From Paragonimus skrjabini miyazakii (lineage: Eukaryota; Platyhelminthes; Trematoda; Plagiorchiida; Troglotrematidae): DNA of 64,000 bases. The translations under genes were made by a program, and so were the position numbers. Under the pieces are notes generated by a model. It had not been told where the DNA came from and searched no databases. It saw only the letters and a list, made by a program, of their open reading frames with translations. Every line of letters begins with the position of its first letter. Position 1 is the stretch's first letter. Location of the stretch: contig JTDE01021220.1 in the NCBI GenBank assembly GCA_014338405.1, positions 1 to 64,000 of the forward strand, read 5' to 3'. Shown here in pieces: positions 1-11,648 of this stretch.

Positions 1-165
1 GTGAAAGCCTCTACTAACGCCTCCGTATCCTTTTCGAAAAATGTCGGCAAGAGGTCATCTGAGCCAGCAAACTTATTACGTTTGAGATCCGAAATACAAT
101 TGTATACTTCAGTCTCCGTAGGTGGTTCCAAATCTACCGACCATTGTATGCCATATACTAATTAT
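1..165 (-). mobile_element. RTE-like LINE fragment (linker between endonuclease and RT)
   Basis: The minus strand is open across this stretch and reads WSVDLEPPTETEVYNC followed by KRNKFAGSDD. The same segment, TDLEPLTETEVRNY followed by KRNKVASSDD, occurs in the longer RTE copy at about 21985-22070. It corresponds to the region just before the reverse transcriptase fingers. The element runs off the window start and is cut off near 165, where sequence of another family begins. Confidence 0.75.
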
Positions 166-284
166 TTTGCGTGAAAGATGCTGTCATGTATTTCAACCTT
201 AATCACCGCTGAATCGCATCATTTCTTAGTGGTCGGACATTCCTTGTTACAGTTGGCTCTGCTTTTTGCTTCTGCGTATCTATC

Positions 285-1060
285 CCAGCGGTGTATCACA
301 AGGACAAGTCCGTTGGTCCATTACTACTTTTAAGCTGCATCAATAATTTACCGGAGAGGTTTTCTAATCACTCCGTTCGCTATGACGATCACTTGAAAAT
401 CTGGAACTCTCGTGACCCTCATACCTTCCAAGCTGACATTAATACAGTTACGCAAGGGTCACAGGAGTGGTGTCTATCCATCAACGCCAACAAGTGCGCA
501 CATGCGTCTCTTGGTGGCCATTCTGGTGGTCATCATCATCATAATAGCCATGAGCCTAACCAAAAGGTACTATGTCTCGGGCCGCCACTCACCTCAACAG
601 TGACGTGGAATATCCTGGAAGAAAACGTTACTAAGAAGGGTGTAAATCAATAGAAGACTAAGCGGAAGAACTAGAAATGGTATGGATACAGATACGCGAG
701 TCTTAAAAAAGACTTGGGTATATGGCCACCGTTGAATTTGTTTTTATCACTTCATCACAAAAAAGCACGCAAAGAAGGATTCCCCGTACTGAAAGTTTCG
801 TCGAATTGACAGGATGGTTTTCCAAACTGTTTATGAGGTTTGTGTTAGACTATTGTTTGAAAACGATAACCCGGTTCTTTCTGGCCTTGAAAAATCCAAA
901 AATGTGTTTGAGCGTGTACACTGGGCTGCGACAAAAATTGTAATAGGTATTCTGAAAGTTACGTACGAGTCTGGTCTCAAAATCCTTGAGTTATGCCATT
1001 TGAAATATCGAAGACTCCGTGGAGCCCTCATTCTTAATTTTTTCTGAGGAACCGATACAG
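285..1060 (+). mobile_element. CR1-like LINE fragment (RT palm to C-terminus), interrupted
   Basis: Translation of the plus strand gives VGPLLLLSCINNLPERF, then RYDDHLKIW, the decayed form of the catalytic YADDLKIW block. The thumb block CLSINANKCAHASLGG follows. An insertion of about 110 bases interrupts at 530, and CR1 sequence resumes near 700 with LKKDLGIW. Later frames hold RFVLDYC and a segment ending ILELCHLKYRRLRGAL, matching the CR1 C-terminal RRLRGDL block. At least two frame changes and stops make it a pseudogene. The fragment at 3040-3820 is a second copy of the same family. Confidence 0.75.
530..640 (-). repeat. Short dispersed repeat with a TGATGA-type tail (SINE-like), copy 1
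   Basis: This segment interrupts the CR1 open frame. It shares most bases with the reverse complement of 31070-31176, including GGGCCGCCACTC, CAACAGTGACGTGGAATA versus CAACGGTGACGTGGAATA, and a run of CATCATCAT at one end. Read on the minus strand the run is a 3' TGATGATGA tail. Such tails also end the RTE copies of this window, so the RTE machinery may have moved it (inference). No pol III promoter boxes were recognised. Confidence 0.55.
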
Positions 1061-2029
1061 AAAATCATTATCCGCACAGGTCTAAATGGTCTACAGGATC
1101 ACAGTAAAAGTTGATCAAAAGGAGACCTCAAACTTCTGTCAGACAAAACTTCTGCCACAGGGTGGTCGCACACTAGAATAAACTTTCGCCAATTGTCGTC
1201 AATGTTTCTTCTAAGATACAATTTAAGGACATGTCGGTAGCAGGTGAATGAATCTTACGTTTTTTCATAGCTTATTGGTCATACACTGCCAGTGAAGTTA
1301 GAGAGAGCTGTGCTACGACAGTTTATTCATGACTGTATTTCACAAAAGTTGATGCCCGTAAGACATCAGAAAAAGACCACAGACTTAAATCACATGCGCT
1401 ATAATGGGGTTTACTAGGCGTTCAACGTGTTTACTCAGGGACCATGTGCACTCCTCAAGACGCTTATGAATAAATTACTTCATTACGCATTGCTCCCCTA
1501 TCAACGACCCCCAAGAGACTCTAAAATAACGCGGGATGTGAGCAAGAGCATTGAGAAAGGAACTTAGTATTTTATGGTAAAATGCATCATCACAAGACTG
1601 AACCATGTCAAAACATATTAAAATGCAGTGCCTAATTCGAACAATGGAGACGAATTATCATATTACTGCACTTCAAACACATCGTATGCCCGTAGTCGTA
1701 TATTTAGTCTTATGCACCCCGTGTACATTATTACACATTAACACCGACCATGTGACTATATCCTGAATCTTGGCTGATCTGATCCGGAAATTGACTATAT
1801 TGTCTTTTCTGTCGATGCAATGCATTCAATCTAGGGATGAGGATATAAAAAGAAGCGACACAAATCATCGCTACCCCGGCCAATTTATTTTACGAACAGA
1901 CTACTCGGCTGGTGAAAAAATCAAACCGAACAGCTAATCTTGATACCAAATTTTGCCTGTGAATCTATGATTTTAAATCCCAGTCGCATCGCGCCGCAAA
2001 CAAACAGGTTAAAGTTGAACTAGCGTGGT
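1061..2029. other. No gene or repeat recognised
   Basis: Stops are frequent in all frames and I recognise no motif. The first part may be decayed CR1 3' flank. The composition resembles intergenic sequence. Confidence 0.5.
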
Positions 2030-2840
2030 GAGTAATTTCGTACATTTCAATAAGGTCCCCTCTTACCCATTGTTTAAGCATGAATAAGTTGAGCTTTCTC
2101 CATCGGTCTTGATAGTTTAGAGCCTTCATACTTCACACTATGCGTGCAGCGAGTTTCTGTACCTTTCCGAGGACGACAACTTCATTTCTGATATGGCGGC
2201 CAATCGTGGGTAGTATTCCAAATAGGGGCGAACTATAATCGAGTATAGCGGAATGATCGCCAGTTTCAGTCAACATAGCGCTCGTCGTGCTCTCGCCACA
2301 GCCATGGCACATTGGTCAGAAGTGTTCCGTTTCGTTACCAGTTCGAATGTCTGTTTATGTGTCCCTTAGATACCTGGGTTTTGACTAGAGAGCGTTAAAC
2401 AAGATATGGCTTTCTAGGAGGTATAGTGGCAAGTCTTATTTTGGAGTTCCTCCCCAGATTTTTCTAATATCCTCTTGGGAGGAGTACGAGTTTGACGCAT
2501 TCCTAACCAGTTTCATATCACCCGTAAATTTGTAGGTTACCTCTATAAAAGTAACATGGACTCACCAGGCCGTTTATCGAGCCATTTATGTGCACTAGGA
2601 AGAACAGAGCAGCGATGGTTGATCCTTGTATAACAATACTCAACGGACAGTCTTCATCAGACAGTACTCACCACATTCGCAATCTACATGACCTTCCCGC
2701 TAGAAACGTATGGATTCACATGCAGATTGTAGGCGACATTCCCGCTTCTCCTAGCTGCCAACCGAAAAGCCTATGGATAACAGAATCGAAAGCTCTCGGA
2801 AAATGTAAATAGCACACCCCAATCGTTTATCATCTTTCCA
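2030..2840 (-). mobile_element. CR1-like LINE fragment (RT palm and thumb)
   Basis: On the minus strand, frames read TYKFTGDMKLVRNAS (position of the YADDLKLW block), then KRNTSDQCAMAVARARR, then IIPLYSIIVRPYLEYY. The last two match the 'QC..AV.KA...L' and 'LYK..VRPHLEY' blocks of CR1-group reverse transcriptases. In-frame stops and at least two frame changes are visible, so it is dead. It faces the copy at 3040-3820, which lies on the other strand. Confidence 0.7.
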
Positions 2841-3039
2841 GCTCCACCGTGACAGTGTGCACTGACAAGTTTTTACACACGTGAAAAAGTCAGCAGGTTG
2901 GTAAGACATTGAAGAACTTATTCTCAATTATTTGCAAAAGGTCCGACAGATCTGTATCAACTGCACAATAAAGCAACCTTGACGGGGATAAATATGTGAA
3001 GAAACAAACGAGAACGTCACCGATCCCAGTGCACTGCAG

Positions 3040-3820
3040 ATTTAGTTAGTTGGTTGCGTTGGTCGAATGATTGGTGTCTCCCATTAAATGAAAGTAAGTG
3101 TGCACATATGTCACTCGGTGGAGACTCTGACAATGCCTTTGTGATTCATAGTGGACTCAGCACAGTAGATATCATGCAAATCGGTATGAAGAAAAATCTA
3201 GGCATCTGGTTGTCGTCTAACTTATCTTTCGCGCATCACCATGAGATGGTGGCGCAAAAAGGATTTGCCGCTCTTTCCGCAATTTCCGCACTTTTCCCCG
3301 CGTAGACAAGAGAGCGTTTCAAACGCTTTGCGGGGTATATATAAGACCACTCCTCGAGTATGCAAATCAGGTCGTGTATACCGGCCTGAAGACATATTAG
3401 CTGTTGAGCGTGTCCAGCGCGCGGCTACCAAACTAGTCACAGGCCTAGGAAATGTCGCGTAAGAGTCCCGACTTGAAATTCTTGATCTATACGCACTTGA
3501 GTTTCGACGACTCCGTGGTGACTTAATTCCTACACATTTTCTGTTTAGAATGGATCTCGTTGAACAGTTCCTCATCACAGCGAATGATGATAGCCGGCGA
3601 TTACATAAGAAGAAGCTTTTCAAACTTCGTCCAAGGACCTTCCTTAGGCAGCACTTCATTTCTTACAGGGTTATAACCCTTTGGAACAGTCTTCCCCCTG
3701 AGATCGTTAACAGCGTTTCTAGCCATCGTTTTAAAATATCACTTGACTCTCATTTTTAAAAATGTTTGTTATGCAAGTATCACTTGACTCTCATTTTCAA
3801 ACATGTTTATTATGCAACTA
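3040..3820 (+). mobile_element. CR1-like LINE 3' end
   Basis: The plus strand encodes WSNDWCLPLNESKCAHMSLG, then MKKNLGIWLSSNLSFAHHHE, then (after frame changes) YIRPLLEYANQVVY, and finally LRPRTFLRQHFISYRVITLW with NSLPPEIVNS. This is the ordered C-terminal part of a CR1-group ORF2 and ends with the usual SFKxxLDSHF-like block near 3758. The last 41 bases are duplicated in tandem (3737-3818). Stops in the middle show it is a relic. Confidence 0.8.
3737..3818 (+). repeat. 41-bp tandem duplication at the CR1 3' end
   Basis: TATCACTTGACTCTCATTTT starts at 3737 and again at 3778, and the unit continues with near-identical ATGTTTgTTATGCAA. The two units differ at a few bases. The first unit holds the stop codon of the CR1 ORF2 relic. 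Confidence 0.85.
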
Positions 3821-4359
3821 TTTTATCGTGGTGCTGGTTTCGTGGTTCGTACGCCCAAGTTTACCCGGCCTTATATTAACGCGGATCGGAAGTCACAACG
3901 AGAAGACGGTGGATATGCAAACAAACTTTATTTATTTATTTACTCACCGTTCACAAGTGGACTTCAACGCAACGATTTAGAACGCTAGGGAGCTGGACGT
4001 GAGAGAACCTTGAGCACAACCGCACGGCAGCCTCTTGAGAGGACGAATGTCAACGGAAATTCCAGTCGACCTTCAGAATTCAAGCAAGTGTCAGACTGGT
4101 TGTGCGGCATTCCCAACGGTAATAGTTTGAACATTGTTATGCTAGTGAAGGTAGCCTATAGTAGTGAAGATGGCGCGGATTCATTATACAACTAAGAGTA
4201 AAACTGCGATACCTACGCTAACACACTAGCTTTGATGCTAATGGTTTGTAGCAAATTTACATGCTCAAGACAATGTGAACCGAGGAGGTGGTACTGGCAA
4301 GGCAACGCCCACGTCGCAGGGAGTTTAGGATTTTGAGGACGTCGAAGTTGATCGCACTA

Positions 4360-4480
4360 AAGTATCCGATTTTTGCTTTAATCCCCAAAAGCGGTGCTAC
4401 CCCATGTTTTCAATGACTACCTTTCAAATCAACAGACGCCCGCTTGCCGCTGAGCAAAAAAACTGACTGGATCGGGAAAC
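4360..4480 (+). repeat. Dispersed repeat of unknown type, copy 1
   Basis: The bases around AAAAGCGGTGCTACCCCATG and the following CTTTCAAATCAACAGACGC and ACTGGATCGGGA match the order of blocks at 11300-11410 (AAGAGCGGTGCCACGCC, CTTTTCAAGTCAAGAGAAGC, AGATTGGATCC). Both copies could encode a short SGATPCF-like peptide on the plus strand. The family was not recognised. Confidence 0.5.
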
Positions 4481-5225
4481 CTTGGGCAAATGCCTCGAAC
4501 CTTTGTATCAGTTGTTTACTCGCAGACCAGACAAGTATTCTACTCTGCTCTCCGTACAGTTTTTGATTTCAATTCAATTCACAGGACAGGTGACGGCCAG
4601 GAGCCAAATCGTCCAGATTCATGCGTCGATAAGCCACAGGCCTTCAACGCTTCGACTTCAAGTTTTCTAATATCAACGTGGGGTATCCACTCGCGACCTC
4701 TCTCCGACAGAAGAAAAGAGCACCAGCTAAAGTATGCTTTTACAGAATTGTCGCTTCCACTCGTGAGAGATCACACACATATGAGAACACTTCAGCTTGC
4801 GAACTGAAGATATGCATCCATACCCATCAATGTTCAGCCATACTTGCTATCGCATGCGTCTCAACGTTTATACTCGTCAATGTCTTTCTGTACGAACTGA
4901 GGCATACATCTAACATTATGTATCCACTACTACTAACATATTCTCTGCAAGCCAACACGTCAGGTACGTCTACATTGGTATAGGCTTGCACATACGGAGT
5001 AGCTGATCCAGGTTTATGATTAGCCCCTAACAGCTCAACGTAACTAGTTCGCGGCAGTGATGCAGAGGTTGCTAGTATGTTTGTGTTACGTGCAAATCAG
5101 CAAACACTAGTTAAGTCCGTTGCTGACAGACTAGAAGCCGATTATAATGAAATAACCCAAGAACTTTGGAGGAGGTGGATGCATCCTATTACATAAATAA
5201 GAGAGGGTAGGAGAGAGAGAAAATA

Positions 5226-5241
5226 CATATATATATATATA
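5226..5241. repeat. AT microsatellite
   Basis: An uninterrupted run of about eight AT units. Confidence 0.9.
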
Positions 5242-7037
5242 GGTATAAATGCGACAGCTCTTGTGCCTATCATAAGCAACCTTCCACACGATATATACTG
5301 TCTCAAGGAAGGAACGGGTAGCTAGTTTACCATGCTCTGCAACGCATCCTGTTTGTATGAGCTATTTTTTGCGTTTTTTAGAGGTGTGACTGTGTGTACA
5401 TTTGTCAGCCTATTTGGCTCCCCCTGGATATTCTGAGCTGGAGGGGTCGGGTGGGAGTGGTACTTGATTATCTATTTAACCAGTTACAACAGCTGACCTG
5501 GATCACAAGAACAAAAGCGTAGTGGTTACTACAGATAAATCTTAGCCATCGCTTCATCATTACCACACCCTGACCATCTTTTTTCTAGGGGTGACATATT
5601 TGGAACTCTGGCAGAGGTCAACAGCATCGGGTCACAGCCCTGAGCAGGTGTCGTGTATCCATGCAGGGGATCGGTCATTAAGACACAGTGAGGGCGGGTT
5701 TGATGAGATCGCTCGCAGTGATGGGTATAGCAAGGGTAAACGTGAACTAAGATTGGAGAGGAAAGGAGAATGATGCTGGTACCTGAGTGAATCCTGATTC
5801 CAAGTCGCCTTAGATCACACTTAAAAATTTCAGTTAGGCGAACTATCAGGTTTTGCCCACTGCAGCTCGGTGCCGCATGACTTATTATATGATTGCGCAC
5901 ACGTCTACGCATGCACACATCCTATCCAGTGCTTGCTTGCGGGGGTATATCCACTCCTATGAGAACGCATGACTAATTGTACACTGACTTACAGATATTC
6001 ATGCAAACAGATAGCAGACTACATTCATACTTCAAGCAAACAGGCAACAATAATACATAATTTACGTCATATCAGGGACTAGGCGTTCCAATTCCTGATC
6101 CAGTTTGCTCATAAACAATTCGACCGAGGTAGCCTGGACCACAGACTCAGGCAGCTTGTTTCATGGGTTGATGACCGCATTCGTGAAAAAATTCGGCTCT
6201 GATAGTGGTATGGGCACGTAGCTTGCTCAGGGACAACGAGTGACTCCTTAGGTGAGGCGTTTCTCTGGCTGAGGACAGAGCGCCTGGTGCAACATCGGTG
6301 AATCCATTTAGCGTTTTATAAGTTTTGGTTAGGTCCCCACGGAGTCGTCTGCGTTCCCAAGAAAATAGATTTTTTTTCAGTCTAGTTGCATAGTTTGTGT
6401 CTTTTATTCCACCAACCATCCTAGTGGCCAACCTTTGCAACTTCTCCAGACAATTCACGTCCTTTTGGGGGTGTGAACCCAAGCCTGAACGCAATATTCT
6501 AGATGCGGTCTCACGAACGCCTTGCACAGTGGTATAAAAACACCAGATACCTTGGAACGGATTGCTTTCTTGATTTGACACAGGGCCACCCCAGCTTTCT
6601 TTACAGCAAACGCGCATTCGGCTGACGGTTTGAAGTTATTACAGAGACGGATCTTCAGATCCCTAGCTTTATTTACCTGTGTAATGCAGGCAGACTTATT
6701 CGCCCCCGGAAGATACCGACAAGCCCCTGTTCTTTTGGGGCTAATCAAATTAATGCATTTACCGAAGTTTGGTGGAAGGTACCGGTTCCCCGACCGGGCG
6801 GTCAACTTACTCAGATCCGCCTGAAGGTTTCATTGATTTGGATTGCCGACAATCTTTACATCGTCAGCTAACATCTAGCAAGGCGCGTTCAGTTGTTCAG
6901 CCAAGTCATTAATATACATCAAATGTAGAATAGGCCCCAGCACTCATCCTTGTGGTACTCCACTGAGAACCTCCTGGACGTTCGACAGTCCTCCCTCAAC
7001 GGACACTGTGAGTGTCCTGTATGACAGGAAGTTTAAC

Positions 7038-7742
7038 CTATTCGGGGACGTCGGGTGCTATGCCATAGTATTTGAGCTTATCCAGGAGTATTCGGTGGCT
7101 GACTGAGTCAAACGGTTTGCAGAAGTTGAGGTAGCACACTTCCGTCTGCTCCCCTTTGTCTAACCTCTTGGTTATTTCGTCTAAGCAGATACGGTTCGAC
7201 AGACACGACCTTTTATTTACAAAGCCATGCTGGTTGGCATTTAGGAGGTTATTACTAGACAGAGCGCAAGTCAGGCGATCTATGATTACTCTCTCGCATA
7301 CTTTCAACAGGACGCATGTCAGGCCAACGAGACGGTGGTATGTGGTATTCTCTTTTGCGCCCTCTTCGTGAATGGCGACTGCTGTAGCTACTTTCCAGTC
7401 TTTAACAACTCTTGCTTGCTTCAGTGACAAACTGAAAATTTCGGGTAACGGGCGCGCCGAAACCTCAGCCGAGGAGCAAGCCAGAGTGACATGAAGGCCG
7501 TCTGATCCCGGGGACTCCGATGGGTCCAGTGAATGGAGAATGGTATGTACCTCGGAAGCTGACGTCATGAAGTTTTGCATCAAAGTTGCTGCTGTTCTGG
7601 CTCTCACTGTTGTCGGGCCTTTAAAAATGTCTTGCTGATGTAAGCTGGCAAAATACTGGCCCAAGTGGTCCTCGTTCAAGATGTCACCCTCAGCCGTAGT
7701 GAGGTTGCCAGCATGTTTGCGGAGAGCAGGGTTTGACTGCAC
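7038..7742 (-). pseudogene. CR1-like reverse transcriptase, N-terminal half (longest open piece)
   Basis: This 234-codon open frame is the best preserved part of the CR1 relic. It would carry the linker (residues 1-75), then RT fingers and the first half of the palm. The metal-binding Asp of the first palm block is replaced by Asn (YLNFCKPFDS instead of YLDFSKAFDS), so even this part would lack RT activity. It ends at a TGA after GIAPDVPE. The palm resumes in the next frame with SYRTLTVSVEGG and SGVPQG. Confidence 0.75.
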
Positions 7743-9482
7743 TTAGCCCTAGAACAGCTTCGTGTTGGATTTGGCCTCTCGCGCTGACTCTGCTCCATGC
7801 CTTAGCCTATATTTTTGACTGATCTTCGAGGCCCGACTTCTCTCGAGCTGAAAATGAAGTCTGTTGCCATAGCCTCTTGTGAGTTTGGAGCGTTTCCATG
7901 TTTTTCCTCTTTGTGCCTTAAGGACAGCAGATTTGCACCGAGGTAGTCTGCCCCTGTTTTGTTTGAGAACTAAAGGCGCGTGCTTTTATGTAAGCGTGAT
8001 CATAGTCAACTTTATTGAGTCCCAGCAGTTCTCCAGGGAAGCACTAGTGTCAGACGGTTCCCGCTGCATCGATGGTGCGTCCTTCAGAAGCTCATGTATT
8101 GCGATCATCTTATAATATCTAGTCCACTTTTCCGGCACTGGCTTCCACTTAAACGTGGTACTGTAATCTCAGTGTCGCATGATCACTTTTATCTAGGGGA
8201 GCACAAAGTTCTAAGGCGTGTATTTGGCTCTCATTCCTGGTTACTACGAGGCCAAGCAGCGAGTCTCCCTGTCCTGATCTCAACCTGGCTGTTTGCTGAA
8301 CATGCTGTTGCATAAGATTTTTGTTAAGGCATTTCAAGGACTTTTTCCCAAAATTACCGTCGATACAGAATTCACGCTTTCAGTCAACCTCCGGTAAGTT
8401 CAGGTCGCCCAGCAGTAGGACCGAACTTTGCCTGCCGAAGATCTCTTCCGAAGATCTCCTTCCTCAACAGTAGCTCCAGGGCTTCTATGCACGGAGAGTA
8501 CCGATATGCGAGTTGTTGCATTTGGTAGTACACATTCCACTAACTGTATATGATGAGCGTGAAGACTCTTGCCGGCAATCTGGACATAGTGGTTCGCAAC
8601 CAGCAGAAGCACTCGACCTTCGAGCTTGCCGTTTTCTCTATCCTGTTTATAGTAAGTAATCCCTGAGGGACAGAAGTGATCAATCTTAACTTCCTGTTTG
8701 AGCTACGTTTCAGTGACAGGAACTATATCACAACCTGCCGCCTTGATGTACAACTCAGCCCACGTATTGCCAATACTACATGCATTTGTGTGTGGGACGT
8801 CCATCCATTTATCTTGAGAGCATGTTGTCTTTCTTATGATGGATCCCTCGGATGCTCGTCTCGAGGGAGTCATCCGTTTCTCGAGATAGTGCATCGGGAA
8901 AATTACTGCACATTGACGGTGTAGTTCTTGTTGGGGAATGGCTGCTTGGTTGCCTCTCCGATAACCGAGGACTCCCTGCACAACTGATTGGGAGTTTTTC
9001 CAAAGTCAACTGAAGAGATTTCAACTGGCTTGTATTGTGGTTTTCCGTGACAGCAGACTGGTGTGCAATATTCTGCTGGCCTCTTTGCAAAGATGATTTC
9101 GCATCATGACGGTCTTTACGCGCTGATAAACTATCGGAGAAGACGGTGAAACGGCTGTTAGTTTTTGTTGCTATGTCCCAAGACTTCATTAGAAGGAGGT
9201 TGCAGTGAAATGGGTTGAAAAACTCGTCCATCACAAGTCCCACTGAACCTGGCATTTGCGTGTGCCCTCTCCATTTACTTACCATGACTGGTCTTACCAT
9301 CGTGTTTAGTAAAGCCAGCGAGCCTGAACAGATTCACCAGGTGGTACTTGATGGCTTTCACTCTAGTTCAGGGATGCCATGGACGATCAGATTCCGTGTT
9401 CGTCCGACAGCCACCTCCAAATGTCTGTCTACTTGCTGCGACCTCTCATCAAGGGTCTGAGTATCCCACTGGATACCTTGGA

Positions 9483-9956
9483 TCAGAGCCAAATTGTCTT
9501 CCCTCCATGCTTCCGATGTTTTATTGAGTCGACCTCCAGCGCCAGGGTTCTTTGTGGTCCTGCTAACACCGATGCGGGTGTCAAGACGCGCACAAGCTGC
9601 TCTGATTTCACCTTCACTATTTTAATCTGGCTTCGCTTCGTGAATGAGCGGGTTTCTAGCACACTCGGAGGACTCCCGAGTGTATCGTAAGGTTCACCAA
9701 CCTCTGGAACATCCAAGACAGATGCATCGGTCGTCATCGGAAGAGTGTCATCTGGTGGATTCACCTGCGGATCGTTAGAGTTAATCGCGTAAATTGTGTG
9801 TGTCACTAAGATTGGCACTAAGTACGAGAGGGGTGGATGCAGACTTGTTACCAAAACGCACGGGGCAAGCAGTTTTACTGACTTCTGTGGTAGACTGAGC
9901 GGGTACATGTGGCCCAGTAAATGGTTGATTCGGGGAGTCGGTTTCTGACTTCCCAT
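9483..9956 (-). pseudogene. Probable CR1 ORF1 remnant
   Basis: A 157-codon open frame lies just upstream (in element orientation) of the endonuclease/RT region. It is rich in Pro, Ser, Thr and Val and has a basic patch TKRSQIKIVKVKSEQ near residue 110. I see no zinc knuckle or RRM. Its position, not its sequence, is the reason for calling it ORF1. It ends at a stop, and ORF2-like sequence begins after it. Confidence 0.4.
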
Positions 9957-9960
9957 TTAC

Positions 9961-11448
9961 CGACTTACTTTTTAGTGTGACTGGAATTAAGCTTATGCAC
10001 TCACTGCATACCCATTTTAACTCAAGGTACTTCTTGTAAAGGTTGAATGCATATTGTGTGAGCTTGTGGTGGAACAGGTGTGTGAACTACAATAAGTCTG
10101 GATACAAGAATAAAGAGTGAAGTTAAGAACTTGACTTACCAAAGTTTGACAATGTTCTTAAGACATCCAATGAAACTAGGAAGTATCCGGATCGTTCCAA
10201 GCGTTGCTGAAGATGCGAAGTAACAGAGCTGAAAGTTAGTTCAACAAATAGGATGTTTTAAACTGGATGGCAACCACGGGCGGCGCAGGAATAACAAACA
10301 AGCAAGTGTAGCGGAGTTTATTCGAAAACGCTGTGTTGTTGTTTTTACTCAAGTCAAACAAAAATGTACAACGTGATTTGATGCAGCAGTTATGCAATGT
10401 TAGCAAAATGAAGTACAATGTAATGAAATCTCTACAAGCTACGAACACCGAATGTTAAACACCAATGGGCATACGCTACACAAGATAACAGGGTTGTTTG
10501 CCAAGAGGTGGCACCCGCCGTATTTGCGTTTGATAAGTCCGCAGTGGCTACGGGTCTCGTATTGAATTTACGTAATCAAACTGATTAAACGCGATATAGT
10601 GTCCATGGTGTCTGCGGAACTGTCGGAGAAAAAGCAAGAATACCAGACAGGACTTGACGACTGCAAAAAAAAGGAAGCTGGGGTAGAACTTGTAAAGTTT
10701 TGCACACTATTTTCTATTTCACAATTCTGATTATTATCCACACTTTTCACTTTCCTCAACTTCACGTATACAGCCAACGTTTAAACCAACTTAATCGAAC
10801 TAATCGATAATCAGTTAATACAACTCTCGTCTCGGTTCGCCAGCCTTGCTTTCTCTCTGCGTTCGGGTCGCTCGTGCACGGAATTTTAGAGAGTTAGAAG
10901 CTGACGGAATCAAGCGACTATTGCGGCGAAGTTCCTCATTTATTTGTCATTCGGAATTACCTCAGTTGTGACTTTCAAGATTAATTAGAAACGGCACCAC
11001 GGATTGTATCTATTAGATACTACATTTGGTGTAGTGGAATTCTAAATCAAAGCAATTTATTGAACTACTGTGAGTCAATCGTTTCCATTTTTATCACCTT
11101 TTTGATCTTGTGTTCATACCTGAATTTTGTATAGTGTTTAGATCCACTACAAACTAAACCAGAAGTCCTACAAAAAATGAGACGCTGATGTGCTGAGTAA
11201 TAACTAGTAGACAAGAAAGTACCAAGACGGTAACTTAAACGTAACTAGAAAACGGTTAACAATTTTAGAAGTAGAAAAAGACGAGACCATCTGGTTCAAA
11301 CTTGAATTTGTAACCGTCAAGAGCGGTGCCACGCCTTGTTTTCACTACCCGCTTTTCAAGTCAAGAGAAGCTCGCTGAATACTGAAACAGTCAAACAGAT
11401 TGGATCCATGTGACTTGAGTACAAATCACGGTAAAAGACTGAAATCGA
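9961..11448. other. No gene recognised; contains dispersed repeat copy 2
   Basis: This probably includes the 5' untranslated part of the CR1 element (9961 to about 10200). Apart from the repeat at 11295-11410, I see no coding block or RNA gene. Confidence 0.45.
11295..11410 (+). repeat. Dispersed repeat of unknown type, copy 2
   Basis: Partner of the segment at 4360-4480. The blocks AAGAGCGGTGCCACGCC, TTTTCACTACC and AAGCTCGCTGA are in the same order and spacing as in copy 1. It ends shortly before the exon-like segments that follow. Confidence 0.5.
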
Positions 11449-11514
11449 CAAAATCGTTGTAATTGCTATGACCTTGAGGTGCTGCCAATCGTCACCTCCG
11501 ACTTTGTTTGCAAG
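11449..11514 (+). CDS. Candidate exon of unidentified gene (end of exon A)
   Basis: The plus strand reads CNCYDLEVLPIVTSDFVCK and then meets AAG|GTGTCA, an acceptable donor with GT at 11515-11516. The frame is open back to a TGA at about 11440; the 5' border is unknown. Splicing to 11649 keeps phase 0 and removes an intron of 134 bases, close to the 141 bases of the next proposed intron. I do not recognise the protein. Confidence 0.3.
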
Positions 11515-11648
11515 GTGTCAACCGCGCTTCTAGTTATTCCTATCTTGGATTGCTTATTACAAAGAAAAATCAAATTATGAGTGTAGTTTGCGCCAAGCAC
11601 TGCACAGATTTATTCAACCGCACCATCGATTCACTGAATCTTTTGCAG

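Larger units (their letters stand above)
3821..6059. other. No confident gene; one weak dispersed repeat and an AT run
   Basis: A TTTA run sits at about 3928-3945. The segment 4360-4480 resembles 11295-11410 and is listed separately. An AT dinucleotide run lies at 5226-5241. A 129-codon minus-strand open frame at 5529-5918 has no recognisable motif and is not called a gene. I see no other structure. Confidence 0.5.
6060..9960 (-). mobile_element. Nearly full-length CR1-like LINE, pseudogene
   Basis: Read on the minus strand, this is one element of about 3.9 kb. It has an ORF1-like segment at 9956-9483, a middle segment with endonuclease-region remnants at 9300-8149, and the reverse transcriptase at about 7742-6147. 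RT blocks appear in order: SPGSDGLHVTLA, KDWKVATAVAIHEEG, VCERVIIDRL, NQHGFVNKRSCLSN, CYLNFCKPFDSVSHRILLDK (usual form YLDFSKAFD), then LSGVPQG, LADDVKIVGN near 6870, FVRPHLEYCVQAW and RRLRGDLTKTYKTLNG. Stops interrupt the first block after VPQG, and the start of the third is frameshifted. It is the most complete CR1 relic here and lies upstream of, and opposite to, the exon-like segments at 11.5 kb. Confidence 0.8.

Noticed and set aside
291..653. Open frame with a HHHH run and apparent small protein
   Set aside because: It is CR1 RT sequence fused by chance to a short repeat; the His run is the CATCATCAT tail of that repeat.
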